64,000 bases of DNA from Xylophilus ampelinus (GCF_901875635.1 NZ_CABFMN010000091.1:4954-68953); one strand, 5' to 3'. Shown: positions 1-10,700, counted from the first letter of the stretch. Translations and numbers: made by a program. The notes: a model not told the origin generated them from the letters alone.

Positions 1-1016
1 AGGGCGTACGAAGCAACCAGTTGACCGGCTATGGCCTCGTCGTGGGCCTGGACGGCACGGGCGACCAGACCACCCAGATGCCCTACACGACGCAGAGCGT
101 CGCGAACTACCTGCAGCAGCTGGGCATCACGCTGCCCGACAACCGCGCCGCGCAGCTGCAGCTCAAGAACGTGGCGGCCGTGATCGTGACGGCGGAACTG
201 CCCGCCTTCGCACAGCCGGGCCAGCAGCTGGACATCAACGTCGCCTCGATGGGCAACGCGAAGTCGCTCAAGGGCGGCGTGCTGGTGGCCACGCCGCTGC
301 GCGGTGCCGACGGCGAGATCTACGCGCTCGCGCAAGGCAATGTCGTGGTCGGCGGCGCCGGCGCGGCTGCGGGCGGCAGCAAGGTGCAGATCAACCACCT
401 GAGTGCCGGCCGCGTGCCGGGCGGCGCTCAGGTGGAACGCGCCGTGGCCACCGGACTGAACGATGGCGACACCATCACGCTCGGCCTGAACGCCGCCGAC
501 TTCCAGACCGCGCGCCGCGTGGCCGAGGCGGTCAACGGCCGCCTGGGCAGTGGCGCCGCACGCGCCCTCGACGGGCGGACGGTGCAGGTGCGCGCGCCGA
601 CCGACGCCAACGCCCGCGTGAGCTTCATCGCGGAACTGGAAGAACTGACGCTCGAGCGCTCCGCGCCGGCGGCGAAGGTGGTGATCAATGCGCGCACGGG
701 CTCGATCGTCCTGAACCAGGCGGTGACGCTCAATCCCTGCGCGATCGCGCACGGCAACCTGTCGGTGACGATCAGCAGCACCCCGGTCATCAGCCAGCCG
801 GCGCCGCTCTCGCGCGGGCAGACCGTGGTGGCCGAGCAGGCCAGCATCCAGATCAAGCAGGAGCCGGGCATCATGATCCAGGTGCCCAGTGCACCGCAGC
901 TGGCCGACGTGGTGCGGGCGCTGAACGCGCTGGGCGCCACGCCGCAGGACCTGCTGGCGATCCTGCAGGCGATCAAGGCATCCGGCGCGCTCAACGCCGA
1001 ACTCGAGGTGATCTGA
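1..1016 (+). CDS. flgI: Flagellar P-ring protein FlgI (5' end outside window)
   Basis: FlgI polymerises into the P ring, the periplasmic bushing of the flagellar rod in the peptidoglycan layer. The frame is open from base 3 and reads GVRSNQLTGYGLVVGLDGTGD, the conserved segment just after the FlgI signal peptide, so the TTG at 21 is an internal Leu and not the start. About 338 of the usual ~370 residues are present; the signal peptide lies outside the window. The C-terminus, ending in GALNAELEVI, is typical of the family. The stop overlaps the flgJ start by one base (TGATG), which indicates translational coupling. Confidence 0.97.
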   Translation, partial: GVRSNQLTGYGLVVGLDGTGDQTTQMPYTTQSVANYLQQLGITLPDNRAAQLQLKNVAAVIVTAELPAFAQPGQQLDINVASMGNAKSLKGGVLVATPLRGADGEIYALAQGNVVVGGAGAAAGGSKVQINHLSAGRVPGGAQVERAVATGLNDGDTITLGLNAADFQTARRVAEAVNGRLGSGAARALDGRTVQVRAPTDANARVSFIAELEELTLERSAPAAKVVINARTGSIVLNQAVTLNPCAIAHGNLSVTISSTPVISQPAPLSRGQTVVAEQASIQIKQEPGIMIQVPSAPQLADVVRALNALGATPQDLLAILQAIKASGALNAELEVI

Positions 1017-1882
1017 TGGTTCCGGCGGCCCCTTCAGCCTCGACCGGCCAGGGACTGGCGGCCGATGCGCGTTCGCTCGACGCGCTCAAGCTGGCGGCCA
1101 AGGGCAGCGACCCGCAGGCCGTCCGGGAAGCCGCCAAGCAGTTCGAGTCGCTCTTCATGCGGGAGCTCATCAAGAGCATGCGCGAGGCGACGATGAAGTC
1201 CGGCCTGATGGACAGCGACGGCGAGAAGCTCGGCACCGACCTGCTCGACCAGCAGTTCGCGGTGCAGCTCGCGGGCATGCCCGGCGGGCTGACCGACGCG
1301 ATCACGCGGCAGCTCAGCCAGCAGATCCGCGCCGCCGGCCCGGGCAGCCCGTCGATGCCCACGCTGTCGCTCGGCGGCGCGCTGGGCGCGCGCGTGAAGA
1401 CGAGCGCGACCCAGGAAGGCTTCGTGGCCGAGCACACGGCGGCGGCGCAGCGGGTGGCGCAGGACACGGGCATCCCGGCCGAATTCATGATCGGCCAGGC
1501 AGGCCACGAGACGGGCTGGGGCCGCAGCGAGATCCGCCACGGCGACGGCAGCAACTCGTTCAACCTCTTCGGCATCAAGGCCACCGCGGGCTGGACCGGC
1601 AAGGTGGCCACCATCACCACCACCGAGTACGTCGACGGCGAGCCGCGCAAGGTGAGCGCGAAGTTCCGGGCCTACGATTCCTACGAGGCCTCCTTCCGCG
1701 ACTACGCACGCCTGATCAACGAGAGCCCGCGCTACGCCCAGGCCCGCGCAAGCACCGCCTCGGCATCGGCCTATGCCTCGGAGCTGCAGCGCGCCGGCTA
1801 CGCCACCGATCCGCAGTACGCGTCCAAGCTCAGCCGGGCCATCAACGCCACCGTTGCGCTCCAGCGCGCCCAGCAAGCATGA
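1016..1882 (+). CDS. flgJ: Flagellar rod assembly protein / muramidase FlgJ
   Basis: FlgJ is a two-domain periplasmic protein of 288 residues here. Residues ~35-105 form the rod-capping domain (QFESLFMRELIKSMREA, then LLDQQFAVQLA). Residues ~130-285 form a GH73-type glucosaminidase domain that opens the peptidoglycan for the growing rod. The catalytic Glu is E165 in GQAGHETGWG, and a second acidic site is likely in the FRDYARLI region near residue 229. Both domains are intact, as in enterobacterial and most beta-proteobacterial FlgJ. It overlaps flgI by 1 nt and flgK by 4 nt (ATGA), so the three genes form one translationally coupled unit. Confidence 0.97.
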   Translation: MVPAAPSASTGQGLAADARSLDALKLAAKGSDPQAVREAAKQFESLFMRELIKSMREATMKSGLMDSDGEKLGTDLLDQQFAVQLAGMPGGLTDAITRQLSQQIRAAGPGSPSMPTLSLGGALGARVKTSATQEGFVAEHTAAAQRVAQDTGIPAEFMIGQAGHETGWGRSEIRHGDGSNSFNLFGIKATAGWTGKVATITTTEYVDGEPRKVSAKFRAYDSYEASFRDYARLINESPRYAQARASTASASAYASELQRAGYATDPQYASKLSRAINATVALQRAQQA

Positions 1883-3765
1883 GTTCACTGCTCAACCTCG
1901 GCACCCGTGCGCTGCTGGCCAACCAGATCGCCCTGAGCACGACGGGCCACAACATCTCCAACGCCAGCACCGTCGGCTACTCGCGCCAGACGGCGGTGAT
2001 GCAGCAGGTGGAGGGCCAGTTCACCGGGGGTGGCTACATCGGCAAGGGTGTCCAGGTGGGCACCATCGAGCGGGCGCACAACGAGTTCCTCACGCGCCAG
2101 GCGGCACTGGCGCGCTCGGTGCAGGCGATGGACAGCACCCGCTCCGACCGGCTGGCCTCGCTGGAGGACATCTTCCAGGGCGGCAAGAGCGGCCTCGGCG
2201 CGTCGGTCAACGACCTGGTCAACGCCTTTTCCGACATCGCCAGCACGCCGACCGACGTCACCGCACGCAACGTGGTGCTGGCCCGCGCGCAGGAGATGAG
2301 CGCGCGCTTCCAGAACGCGCAATCGCAGCTCGACGACCTGCAGCACGGCGTGAACGACCAGCTCGGCGACGCCGTGCGCACGGTCAACAGCCTCGCCTCG
2401 CGCATCGCGGAGCTGAACGGGCAGATCCAGCGCGCGCAGGGCGGTGGCCAGCCGCCGAACGACCTGCTCGACCAGCGCGACCTGCTCGTGCGCCAGCTCA
2501 ACGACCAGGTGCAGGCCACCACGGTCGAGGCCGACGACGGCAGCCTGAACATCTTCGTGGGCAGCCAGGCCCTCGTGCTGGGCACGGGCACCGCCACGAT
2601 CGGCCTCCAGGGCGCCGCCAACGGCAGCAGCGCGCTCACGATCTCGCGCGGCGCGGTGACCGTGCCGCTGGACGAGAACACGCTGGGCGGTGGCGCCGTG
2701 GCTGGGCTGCTGCGCTTCCAGAACAGCGACCTGGCCGCCGGCCGCAACGGGCTCGGGCGCCTGGCGCTCGCGCTCACGACCGCGGTCAATGCCCAGCACA
2801 GCGTCGGGGTGGACCTCGACGGCAACAGCGGGGGCGTCTTCTTCAAGCCGATCGGCATTCCCGACGCGCTGGCGGCCTCGACCAACACCGGCAACGCATC
2901 CATCGGCGCGAGCGTGGCCGACGCCACCGCGCTCTCGGCGTCCTCGTACCGGATCGCCTTCGGCGCCGGGGGCGCCGTCCAGGTCACGCGGCTGTCCGAC
3001 GGCAAGCAGAGCAGCTTTGCCGGGCCGTTGCCGATCGTGGTGGACGGGCTGAACATCGCGCTGCAGGCCGGCGCGGCGGCCGCCGGCGACAGCTTCGTGC
3101 TCAACCCCTACGCCAGTGCCGCGGGCGGCGTCGCGACGGCGGTGTCGTCGCCGCGCCAGATCGCGGCGGCCAGCCCGGTCGAGGCGCGGGTCGGCTCGAC
3201 CAACGCGGGCACGCTGGCCGTCGCAGGCCTCGCGGCCTCGCGGGCCGACGCCAACCTGGGCGCCCCCGTCACCCTGACCTTCACCTCGGCGGGCACCTTC
3301 GACGTGTCGGGCACCGGCACCGGCAACCCCACCGGCGTGGTCTACACCGCAGGCTCGACCCTCAGCTACAACGGCTGGACGCTGACCCTCAACGGCGCGC
3401 CCAAGGCCGGCGACACGATCACGGTGCAGGCCGCCAGCGCCGGCTACAGCGCGCTCAACGCCGGCAACGCGACTGCGCTGCTGAACCTGCGCGACCTCGC
3501 GACCTTCGACGGCGCCAAGCTCTCGGACGGCTACGCCAGCCTGATGGCCGACATCGGCGTGCGCAGCCAGAGTGCGCAGTACGCGGCCAGCGTGTCGTCG
3601 TCGATCGCCTCCAGCCTGGACAGCGAACGCGCCAACAGCGCGGGCGTCAACCTCGACGAGGAAGCCGCCAAGCTGCTGCAGTACCAGCAGGCGTACCAGG
3701 CGTCGGCCAAGATGATCCAGATCGCGCAGAACATCTTCGATTCCCTGCTGCAGGGCATGAACTGA
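1879..3765 (+). CDS. flgK: Flagellar hook-associated protein 1 FlgK
   Basis: FlgK (HAP1) is the first of the two junction proteins between hook and filament. The 628-residue product starts with the D0 helix LLNLGTRALLANQIALSTTGHNIS and the NASTVGYSRQ motif shared by rod, hook and HAP proteins. It ends with the matching C-terminal helix (GVNLDEEAAKLLQYQQAYQASAKMIQIAQNIFDSLL) that pairs with D0. The central part is Gly/Ala/Thr-rich and variable, as expected for surface domains. Its start overlaps the flgJ stop (ATGA). It is longer than enterobacterial FlgK (~547) because of the central variable domain. Confidence 0.96.
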   Translation: MSSLLNLGTRALLANQIALSTTGHNISNASTVGYSRQTAVMQQVEGQFTGGGYIGKGVQVGTIERAHNEFLTRQAALARSVQAMDSTRSDRLASLEDIFQGGKSGLGASVNDLVNAFSDIASTPTDVTARNVVLARAQEMSARFQNAQSQLDDLQHGVNDQLGDAVRTVNSLASRIAELNGQIQRAQGGGQPPNDLLDQRDLLVRQLNDQVQATTVEADDGSLNIFVGSQALVLGTGTATIGLQGAANGSSALTISRGAVTVPLDENTLGGGAVAGLLRFQNSDLAAGRNGLGRLALALTTAVNAQHSVGVDLDGNSGGVFFKPIGIPDALAASTNTGNASIGASVADATALSASSYRIAFGAGGAVQVTRLSDGKQSSFAGPLPIVVDGLNIALQAGAAAAGDSFVLNPYASAAGGVATAVSSPRQIAAASPVEARVGSTNAGTLAVAGLAASRADANLGAPVTLTFTSAGTFDVSGTGTGNPTGVVYTAGSTLSYNGWTLTLNGAPKAGDTITVQAASAGYSALNAGNATALLNLRDLATFDGAKLSDGYASLMADIGVRSQSAQYAASVSSSIASSLDSERANSAGVNLDEEAAKLLQYQQAYQASAKMIQIAQNIFDSLLQGMN

Positions 3766-3791
3766 GGTCGCCAGACCCGGAAAGCAAAGAC

Positions 3792-4988
3792 ATGGCGGGC
3801 TACACCACGCGCATCTCCACCGCGAACACCTACGACAACGCCGTCGGCCAGCTCATGTCGCGGCAGTCCACGCTCTCGCAGCTTCAGGCGCAGCTGAGCG
3901 CCAGCAAGCGCGTGCTGCGGCCCAGCGACGACCCCACGGCGGCGGCGCAGGCCGAGCGCGCGGTCACGCGGCAGTCGCGCGTGGTCAGCGAGCAGCGGGC
4001 GCTGGAGGTGCAGCGCAACGCGATCACCGAAGCCGAGTCCACGCTGGGCAGCGCCGTCTCCGCGGTGCAGGATTTCCGGACGCTGGTGGTGCAGGCCGGC
4101 AACGGCGCGCTCTCCGCCACCGACCGGGCCAGCATCGCCCAGCAGCTCGTGACGCTGCGCGACCAGATCCTCGGCTATGCCAACACCAAGGACAGCAACG
4201 GCCTGCCGCTGTTCGCCGGCCTGGGCAGCACGGCCACGCCCTTCGTCGACAGCGGCGGCGTGAGTTTCGACGGCATCCCCGGCCAGGCCGGCTCGTCCGA
4301 CGTCGGCGTGCCCGGCTCGCTGGACGGCTTCGCGACCTGGATGGACGTGCCCACGGGCAACGGCGTCTTCACCATCGCCCAGACGGGCACGGCCACCAAC
4401 GTGTCCACCGACGCCGGCCAGGTGCGCTCGCCGGCGGCGCTGACCGGACACGGCTACCGCATCCAGTTCAACACCAGCGGCGGCGCGATGACCTACGACG
4501 TGCTCGACCTGAGCACCGGCACCGCGGTGCAGAGCGCCCAGCCCTACACGCCCGGCCAGTCGATCGCCTTCGACGGCATCTCCTTCACCGCCAACGGCAC
4601 GCCGGCGGCGGGCGACGCCCTGACCATCGCGCCGAGCACCCGTACCAGCCTCTTCAACGTGCTCGACCAGGCAATCACGGCGGTGCGCGACGGCAGCGGC
4701 GCGGCGCTGATACAGGGCACGACCCAGGCGCTGGCCCAGATCGACGCGGGCATGGCGCGACTTTCGGCTTCGCGCGGCCGCGCAGGCGACCTGCTCAACC
4801 AGGTCGACAACATCGCGGCACGCCAGGAGTCCCGCTCGGTGCAGCTCGAGGCCGACCGCTCGCGGGCGGAGGACCTGGACGTCGTGAAGGCGCTGTCGGA
4901 CTTCCAGACGCAACAGACCGCGTACTCGGCGGCGCTCGGCTCGTACGCGCAGATCCAGAAGCTGTCCCTCTTCAACTTCATCACCTGA
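3792..4988 (+). CDS. flgL: Flagellar hook-associated protein 3 FlgL
   Basis: FlgL (HAP3) is the second hook-filament junction protein and belongs to the flagellin family. The 398-residue product has a flagellin-like N-terminal coiled region (RISTANTYDNAVGQLMSRQSTLSQLQ), the ASGKR-like SASKRVLRPSDDP motif, and a C-terminal helical end (SDFQTQQTAYSAALGSYAQIQKLSLFNFI). The start at 3792 was chosen from the family N-terminus; the same frame is open far upstream, antisense-like, inside flgK. It lies 26 nt after flgK with only a weak purine-rich ribosome site. It is longer than the E. coli protein (317) owing to a central insert. Confidence 0.96.
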   Translation: MAGYTTRISTANTYDNAVGQLMSRQSTLSQLQAQLSASKRVLRPSDDPTAAAQAERAVTRQSRVVSEQRALEVQRNAITEAESTLGSAVSAVQDFRTLVVQAGNGALSATDRASIAQQLVTLRDQILGYANTKDSNGLPLFAGLGSTATPFVDSGGVSFDGIPGQAGSSDVGVPGSLDGFATWMDVPTGNGVFTIAQTGTATNVSTDAGQVRSPAALTGHGYRIQFNTSGGAMTYDVLDLSTGTAVQSAQPYTPGQSIAFDGISFTANGTPAAGDALTIAPSTRTSLFNVLDQAITAVRDGSGAALIQGTTQALAQIDAGMARLSASRGRAGDLLNQVDNIAARQESRSVQLEADRSRAEDLDVVKALSDFQTQQTAYSAALGSYAQIQKLSLFNFIT

Positions 4989-4997
4989 TCGTTCGCG

Positions 4998-6233
4998 ATG
5001 GCCCAATCGGTCCTCGGCAGCGTTGCGCTGCATTACCGTGCGCTGTGGTCCAAAAAGCGCCAGCTGGCCGGCGTCCAGCTGTTCGTCGAAGAGGTGTCCC
5101 CCGGCGCCGAGGGCAGCCACCTGCTGCGCACGCTGTCCGAGTTGTGGTCGGGCGAGTCGCCATCGGTGCTGCTGTCGGCCAGGCACCCGCAGCTGCTGCA
5201 GGAACTGCTGGCCCATGCGGGCGCGCAGGCCCCGATGATCGAGGTGCCGGGCCGCTGGCTCGCGCAGGGCGCCCTGCTCGGCGCGGTGAATGCGGCGCAC
5301 GAGCGCGGTGCGCGGCTCGTCGCTTCGGGCTCGCCGTCGGAGTTGCGCGCGCTGGGCGGTGCGGCGCGCGCCTTCGACCGCCAGTGCGTCCAGCTCGGCA
5401 CCGAGGATGCGGCGCTGGCCCTGCGGGCGTCGATGCAGGCGCGCGAGGACGCGGCACGAGGCCGCTTCGGCTCGACCGCCGCCGCCAGCCCCGTGCCTGC
5501 CGGCAGTCTGGTCGCCGGTGCGGCCGGACGGGCGCTGGTGGAACATGCGCTGGACCAGCAGGGCGCATGGGCGGTGGCCGGCTGGCCGGCCGAGGACATC
5601 CTGCACCGCTTCAACGGCCACCCGGTGCCCCCCACGCGGCGCGCGATCCTGCGCGTGATGAGCGCCCTCGACCAGGAACAGTCGCTCGACCGCATCGAGT
5701 ACCTGCTGGCGCAGGAAGCCACCCTTGCCTACCGGCTCCTGGCCTACCTCAACTCCGCCGGACTGGGTCTGCGCAACGGCGTCGCGTCGCTGCGGCACGG
5801 CGTGATGATGCTGGGCTACCGCACCCTCAACGGCTGGCTCGCCGAGCAGCTCACGATGGCCAGCGAGGACCGCGACCTCGACCCGGTGAACCTCGGACTC
5901 GGCCTGCGCGCCGCGCTGGCGGCCGAACTCATGGACGCCGGCGTGGAGGACGAGCTGCGGCACGAAGTGTTCCTCACCGGCATGCTGTCGCAGATCGATG
6001 CGCTGCAGGGCCAGACCCTGCGCGCCCTGCTCTCGCGCCTTCCGCTGCCGGAACGGGTGCCCGATGCGCTGATCCGAGGCATCGGTCCCTACGCCGCCGT
6101 GCTCCGGCTGGCGCAGGCGATGGAGCGCGACCCGTCGCACTCGCTGATCAACCCGACCGAGGCCGCCGGCCTCACGCTGGAAGAGTCGAACCGGGCGCTG
6201 CTGCGGGTGCTGAGCGCCGCACCGACGTCCTGA
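4998..6233 (+). CDS. HDOD-domain signalling protein (YuxH-like), end of flagellar operon
   Basis: This 411-residue protein carries a C-terminal HDOD domain (about 200-400), recognisable by the conserved block LAQEATLAYRLLAYLNSAGLGLRNGVASLRHGVMMLG. The first ~180 residues resemble a strongly degenerate EAL-like domain without catalytic motifs. HDOD proteins are non-enzymatic signalling scaffolds, often tied to c-di-GMP, motility or stress. The gene starts 9 nt after flgL and is probably co-transcribed with the flagellar genes, suggesting a role in motility control. It is a paralogue of the genes at 6363 and 11005, sharing the phrase YRLLxYxNSxGxGL and the order of domains. The partner is unknown. 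Confidence 0.85.
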   Translation: MAQSVLGSVALHYRALWSKKRQLAGVQLFVEEVSPGAEGSHLLRTLSELWSGESPSVLLSARHPQLLQELLAHAGAQAPMIEVPGRWLAQGALLGAVNAAHERGARLVASGSPSELRALGGAARAFDRQCVQLGTEDAALALRASMQAREDAARGRFGSTAAASPVPAGSLVAGAAGRALVEHALDQQGAWAVAGWPAEDILHRFNGHPVPPTRRAILRVMSALDQEQSLDRIEYLLAQEATLAYRLLAYLNSAGLGLRNGVASLRHGVMMLGYRTLNGWLAEQLTMASEDRDLDPVNLGLGLRAALAAELMDAGVEDELRHEVFLTGMLSQIDALQGQTLRALLSRLPLPERVPDALIRGIGPYAAVLRLAQAMERDPSHSLINPTEAAGLTLEESNRALLRVLSAAPTS

Positions 6234-6285
6234 ACCGGGCGGGGCACGCAGCGCAGCGCGCCCACGCTTTTCTTCGCGTTCCCTC

Positions 6286-6338
6286 GCTATCGCTGCCTAT
6301 CGCTGCCTATCGCTGCCCATCGCTGCCCATCGCTTGCC
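6286..6338. repeat. Tandem repeat, 10-bp unit, about five copies
   Basis: The unit CGCTGCCTAT/CGCTGCCCAT is repeated head to tail four times exactly or with one change (6291-6330), flanked by partial units. It fills most of the 129-bp gap between the convergent genes ending at 6233 and 6363. The 10-bp period is close to one helical turn. No function can be read from the sequence; such tracts are prone to copy-number change by slippage. Confidence 0.9.
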
Positions 6339-6362
6339 AGGGCGGCGCCCTGGCGCCCTCGC

Positions 6363-7610
6363 CTACCGCGCGCCCAGGCCCTCGACCTCGTCGGCCCAGA
6401 CGAGCGCCTGCAGGTGCGCCCAGTTGACCTGGTGGTTGGACAGCTGCAATTCCCCCGCGGCCCGCGCGAAGGCCACCTCGTCCCCGCTTTCGCAGGCCTT
6501 GGCCAGTTCGAGAAAGGGCGCGAAGGGTCCGCTCTTCTCCAGCAGGGCCCGGCTGACGTCGGCCGGCAGGTTCATGGAGGCCACGGCTTCGGCCATCGGC
6601 ACGCCGACCAGCGTGTCGAGCATGGAGAACAGGCCGACGAGGAAGGCGTCGTCGCAGGCTTCGGGCGGCAGCAGGTCGGTGGCCAGCAATTCCATCAGGC
6701 GGGCGCGCACCACCGCCGTGCTGCCGGCCGCCGGCGCGGCACCGCCGGCACGCGTGCTGGTCATCAGGAGCGCCGCCCATCGGAACAGGCGGTTGAAGCC
6801 CAGGATCATCACCGCGTGGCGAAAGGAGGTGATCTCGGTGCTCAGCCCGAAGCCGCAGGAATTGATGAATCGCAGCAGCTTGAACGACAGGGTCGGATCG
6901 TGCTTGAGGAAGGCCTCGATCTCCGAGACCTCCGCCTCCGTGCGCACAAGGTTCATCAGGCGGATCACCGCATGCTGCGAGGCCTGCACGCCGCCATCGC
7001 GGACCACCGTGGGCTGGGCGAACCAGTGCCCCTGAAAGTAGCGCACGCCCATCTTGCGCAGCGCCTCGTGCTGCTCGCCGTCGCGCACGTTCTGGGCCAC
7101 GATCTCGGCCTTGGACCGCTCGCGCGCCGCCCGGATGGTGCGCTCGATCCATTGGGCGTCGAGCTGCTGCAGGTCCAACATGATGTAGGACACCAGGGGC
7201 AGCCAGCTCGCGTAGGCAGGCTGCAGCACCCGGTGGTCCAGCGCCAGCCGGAAGCCGTCCTTGCGGGCTTTCAGGAGGATGTCGCGCCGGATGGCCACAC
7301 CCTCCTTGGTCAGCGATTCGTCCTGCGGGATCTGCAGCACCGCCTTGTTCGGATCGAGGATGTCGAGGTGGCCGTCGGCCATGATCTCGAAACTGCAATG
7401 GACGAACACGTTCTTGCTGCCGGCCAGCGCCTCCGAACCGGTCTCGGACAGGGCCTCGAACAGCATGGCGTTGTCGTTGGCCGCCGCCCGTGGGCGCTCG
7501 AAGAGCGCATAGCCCACGATCTTGCGGCTCGCATCCACGATGGCCTGTCGGGAGATGGCCGCGCCCGGCCGTTCGGCGGTGGTTTCGGCGGCGGTGACGG
7601 AGGTCGTCAT
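6363..7610 (-). CDS. EAL-like/HDOD signalling protein (YuxH family)
   Basis: This 415-residue protein has an N-terminal EAL-like domain (~20-200; reads SRQAIVDASRKIVGYALFERP, then DNAMLFEALSE) lacking the EAL catalytic signature. A C-terminal HDOD domain (~215-410) contains IEAFLKHDPTLSFKLLRFINSCGFGL and SFRHAVMILGFNRLFRW. This is the layout of the EAL and modified HD-GYP signal transduction family (YuxH). It is unlikely to hydrolyse c-di-GMP and probably acts through protein contacts. It is convergent with the HDOD gene that follows flgL and lies downstream of the GGDEF-EAL gene on the same strand. It is closely similar to the gene at 11005. Confidence 0.88.
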   Translation of the reverse strand: MTTSVTAAETTAERPGAAISRQAIVDASRKIVGYALFERPRAAANDNAMLFEALSETGSEALAGSKNVFVHCSFEIMADGHLDILDPNKAVLQIPQDESLTKEGVAIRRDILLKARKDGFRLALDHRVLQPAYASWLPLVSYIMLDLQQLDAQWIERTIRAARERSKAEIVAQNVRDGEQHEALRKMGVRYFQGHWFAQPTVVRDGGVQASQHAVIRLMNLVRTEAEVSEIEAFLKHDPTLSFKLLRFINSCGFGLSTEITSFRHAVMILGFNRLFRWAALLMTSTRAGGAAPAAGSTAVVRARLMELLATDLLPPEACDDAFLVGLFSMLDTLVGVPMAEAVASMNLPADVSRALLEKSGPFAPFLELAKACESGDEVAFARAAGELQLSNHQVNWAHLQALVWADEVEGLGAR

Positions 7611-7776
7611 GGTGGTATCGGCTGCGACGGAGAGTCCATCGGTTCAACGATTCTTCGACCGTCCGGCGCCGAACTTGAGCTCGGCCGGCCGGCCGCCGCA
7701 CAAAGGGCTGCCGGATGCGGCAGTTGTTGGCAGTCGCGCTGGCGAAGCGCGCCCGACCCCAGGCTGCAAGCGGCCC

Positions 7777-10700
7777 TCATGCCGGCAGGCCGGTGTCGGC
7801 CTGGCGCTGGCGCATCCAGGCCTGCAGTGCCTCGCCCGGCAGCGGCCGGGCGAAATGGAAGCCCTGGAACTCGTCGCAGCCGGCCTCGCGCAGCGCGTGG
7901 GCCTGGGCCGCATCCTCCACGCCCTCGGCCACCACGCGCAGGCCGAGCGTGTGGCCCAGGGCCACGATCGCCCGCACGATCGCCAGGTCGCTCGGGTCGT
8001 GCAGCATGCGGCCGACGAAGGAGCGGTCGATCTTGAGCTTGTCGATCGGGAAGCGGTTGAGGTAGTTCAGGCTCGAGTAGCCGGTGCCGAAGTCGTCGAT
8101 GGCCAGCGACACGCCCAGGGCCTTGAGCGAGTGCAGCTGCTCGAGCGTCTGGTCGGCGTCTTCCATCAGCGTCGATTCGGTCAGTTCGAGCTCGATCTGG
8201 CCGGCGAGCACGCCATGGGTGTGCATGCACCGTTCGAGCAGAGGCACCAGGTCGCCGCTGCGCAGTTGCACGGCCGAAAGGTTGATCGAGACCGGCCACT
8301 CGCCGACGCCACCCGCGCGCCACGCGGCATGCTGCGCACACGCTTGCCGGATGACCCAGGCACCGATGCCCTCGATGAGGCCGGCCTCTTCGGCGATCGG
8401 GATGAACTCCGAGGGCGGCACCGGCCCCAATTGCGCACTGTTCCAGCGCAGCAGCGCCTCGGCGCCGACCGGCCGGCCGCTGGCTGCATCGACCCGGGGC
8501 TGGAAGTGCAGGCTGAGCTCCTCGCGCTCGATCGCGTGGCGCAGCAGAGATTCGATCTGCAGCCGGGCCTGCACCCGGTCGTTCATGTCGGCGGTGAAGA
8601 AGCGCGCCATGTCGCGCCCGGCCGCCTTGCTTTGGTACATGGCGACGTCGGCGTGGCGCATCAGCTCGTCCAGATCGCGCCCGTCCTGCGGATACATCGC
8701 GATGCCCACGCTGCACGACACGTGCAGCTCCATGTCGTCCACCGCGTGCGGCAGGCGCACCAGCGGGATCAGCCGGCGCTCGACGATCTGCTGCACCTCG
8801 TCGCTGCCCGAGACACCGTCCAGGATGATGACGAACTCGTCGCCGCCCAGCCGGCTGACGGTGTCGCCGGGACGCACCCCTTCGGCGAGGCGGTGCGCCA
8901 CCGAGCGCAGCAGCGCGTCGCCCACATGGTGGCCCAGCGAATCGTTGATGGTCTTGAAGCGGTCCAGGTCGATGAAGAGCACGCCCACCTGCCGGTTCAG
9001 CGGCTCGGCCCGCGCGATTGCGCGGCCCAGCCGCTCGACGCACAGCGAGCGGTTCGGCAGTTCGGTCAGGACGTCGTGCAGCGCCAGGAAGCGGATGCGC
9101 TCCTCGCTCTTCTTGCGGTCGGTGATGTCGATGGAGGTGAAGATGTAGTGCGAGATCGAGTCCGGGCTGTTGCGCACCACGCTGACCACCAGCCAGGCCG
9201 GGTACACGCTGCCGTTGCGCCGCCGCACCCGCACCTCGCCCTGCCAGGCGCTGCGCTGCGCCAGCTGCGGCCAGATGCGCGCCAGGGACTCGCCGTCAGG
9301 CGCCAGCATGCCATCCGGATGCTCGCCCACCAGCTCGCGCAGCTCGTGGCCGGTCTGGCGACACAGCGCGCGGTTCACCGTCAGGATGCGCTGCGACCCG
9401 TCGATGATCATGATGCCTTCCGAGGACGCCTCGAAGACCTTAGCCCACAGCTCCAGGCGCTGCTCCATGAACTTCAGGTGGTTGATCGGCGTGAAAGTGG
9501 TGAGCACCGCATCGCGTCCCTGGTAGGTCAGGCGCCGCGCCGACAGCACGGCCCACGACGGCTCGGCACCGCCGCGCCAGCGGACCTCGAACTCGTCGAC
9601 CTCGCGCCGGTCCGCCAGCTGCTGGAAGAAGCGCGCACGCACCGCCGGCTCGAGCCCGCCGGCCCACGGATCGCCGCTGCGGCCGCCCAGCCACTCCTGG
9701 GCGGCGGCGTTGGCACTGAGCACCTCGTGCCCGGGTACCTGCGTCACCATGAGCGGGATCGGGATCGCCGCCACCAGGTCGCGCTGGGCCTCCGAGGCGC
9801 GGGCGCTGGCGGCCAGTTCCTGCTGGATTTGCCGCTCGCGATCCAGCTGCTCCAGCATGTCGTTGAAGCCGACCACCAGGCGGCCGATCTCGTCGCCGCT
9901 GGTCCAGTCGGCCCGCAGCCGGTGGTCGCCCGTCTTCCGGACGGTGTCGACCACGGCGGAAAGGCGGCGAAGTGGCAACGAGATCTGCCGGGCCACATAG
10001 AACACCGCGCTCAGGATGAGCATGAGCAGGAAGAGTGCCGTGCCCAGATGCAACCACATGCGCGAGAAGAAGGCGCGCTCGCGTGCCTGCAGCATGTCCT
10101 GCAATTCCGCGGTAGTGGTGAGCCAGGCGGCGTCCAGAGCGGCGTAGAGGTCCTGGCGCACGGTGTCGAAGGCTGCCAGGGAGGGCGCGTCGGCACCGCT
10201 GTCGAGGGCGCGCCGCGCCGCCTGCCGGAAGTCGTCGATGGCGGCGGCCAGACGCTTGCGGGTCGGGTCGAAGCGCTCGGGCAGCGGCCGGCGCGCGGCG
10301 GCGTAGGCCTCGGCGTAGTCGCTCGCCACGGCAGCAGCGACCGCATCCAGGCGCCCTTCGAGAATGAAGTACTGCGTACGCGACCGGCTGCGCCCGGCAT
10401 CGTCCTCGCCCAGGTCCTCCAGGCGGGCGTCCATCGCCGCGCCCAGCTCCACCAATTCGGGGAAGCGCAGCAACACCAGCGACATGGTGTAGTAGCTGTC
10501 CAGGTCGGGATCGAGGATCAGGTTCGACTGGTTGCCCACGCGCGTGACGAGCGCGCGGCTGCGCTCCAGCGCTTCTTGCCGCAGCGCGCGGGCGGCGGCG
10601 TCGCTGTCCGCGCGCTGCAGCCCGGCGATCGCGGCGCGCAGGGCTTCGCTCGGCGCGCCGCTCTCCATGCCGTTGCCGTGCGCAAGCTCCAGCGCTTCAA

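Noticed and set aside
6286..6338. A CRISPR-like array
   Set aside because: The 10-bp units are head to tail with no spacers and no cas genes.
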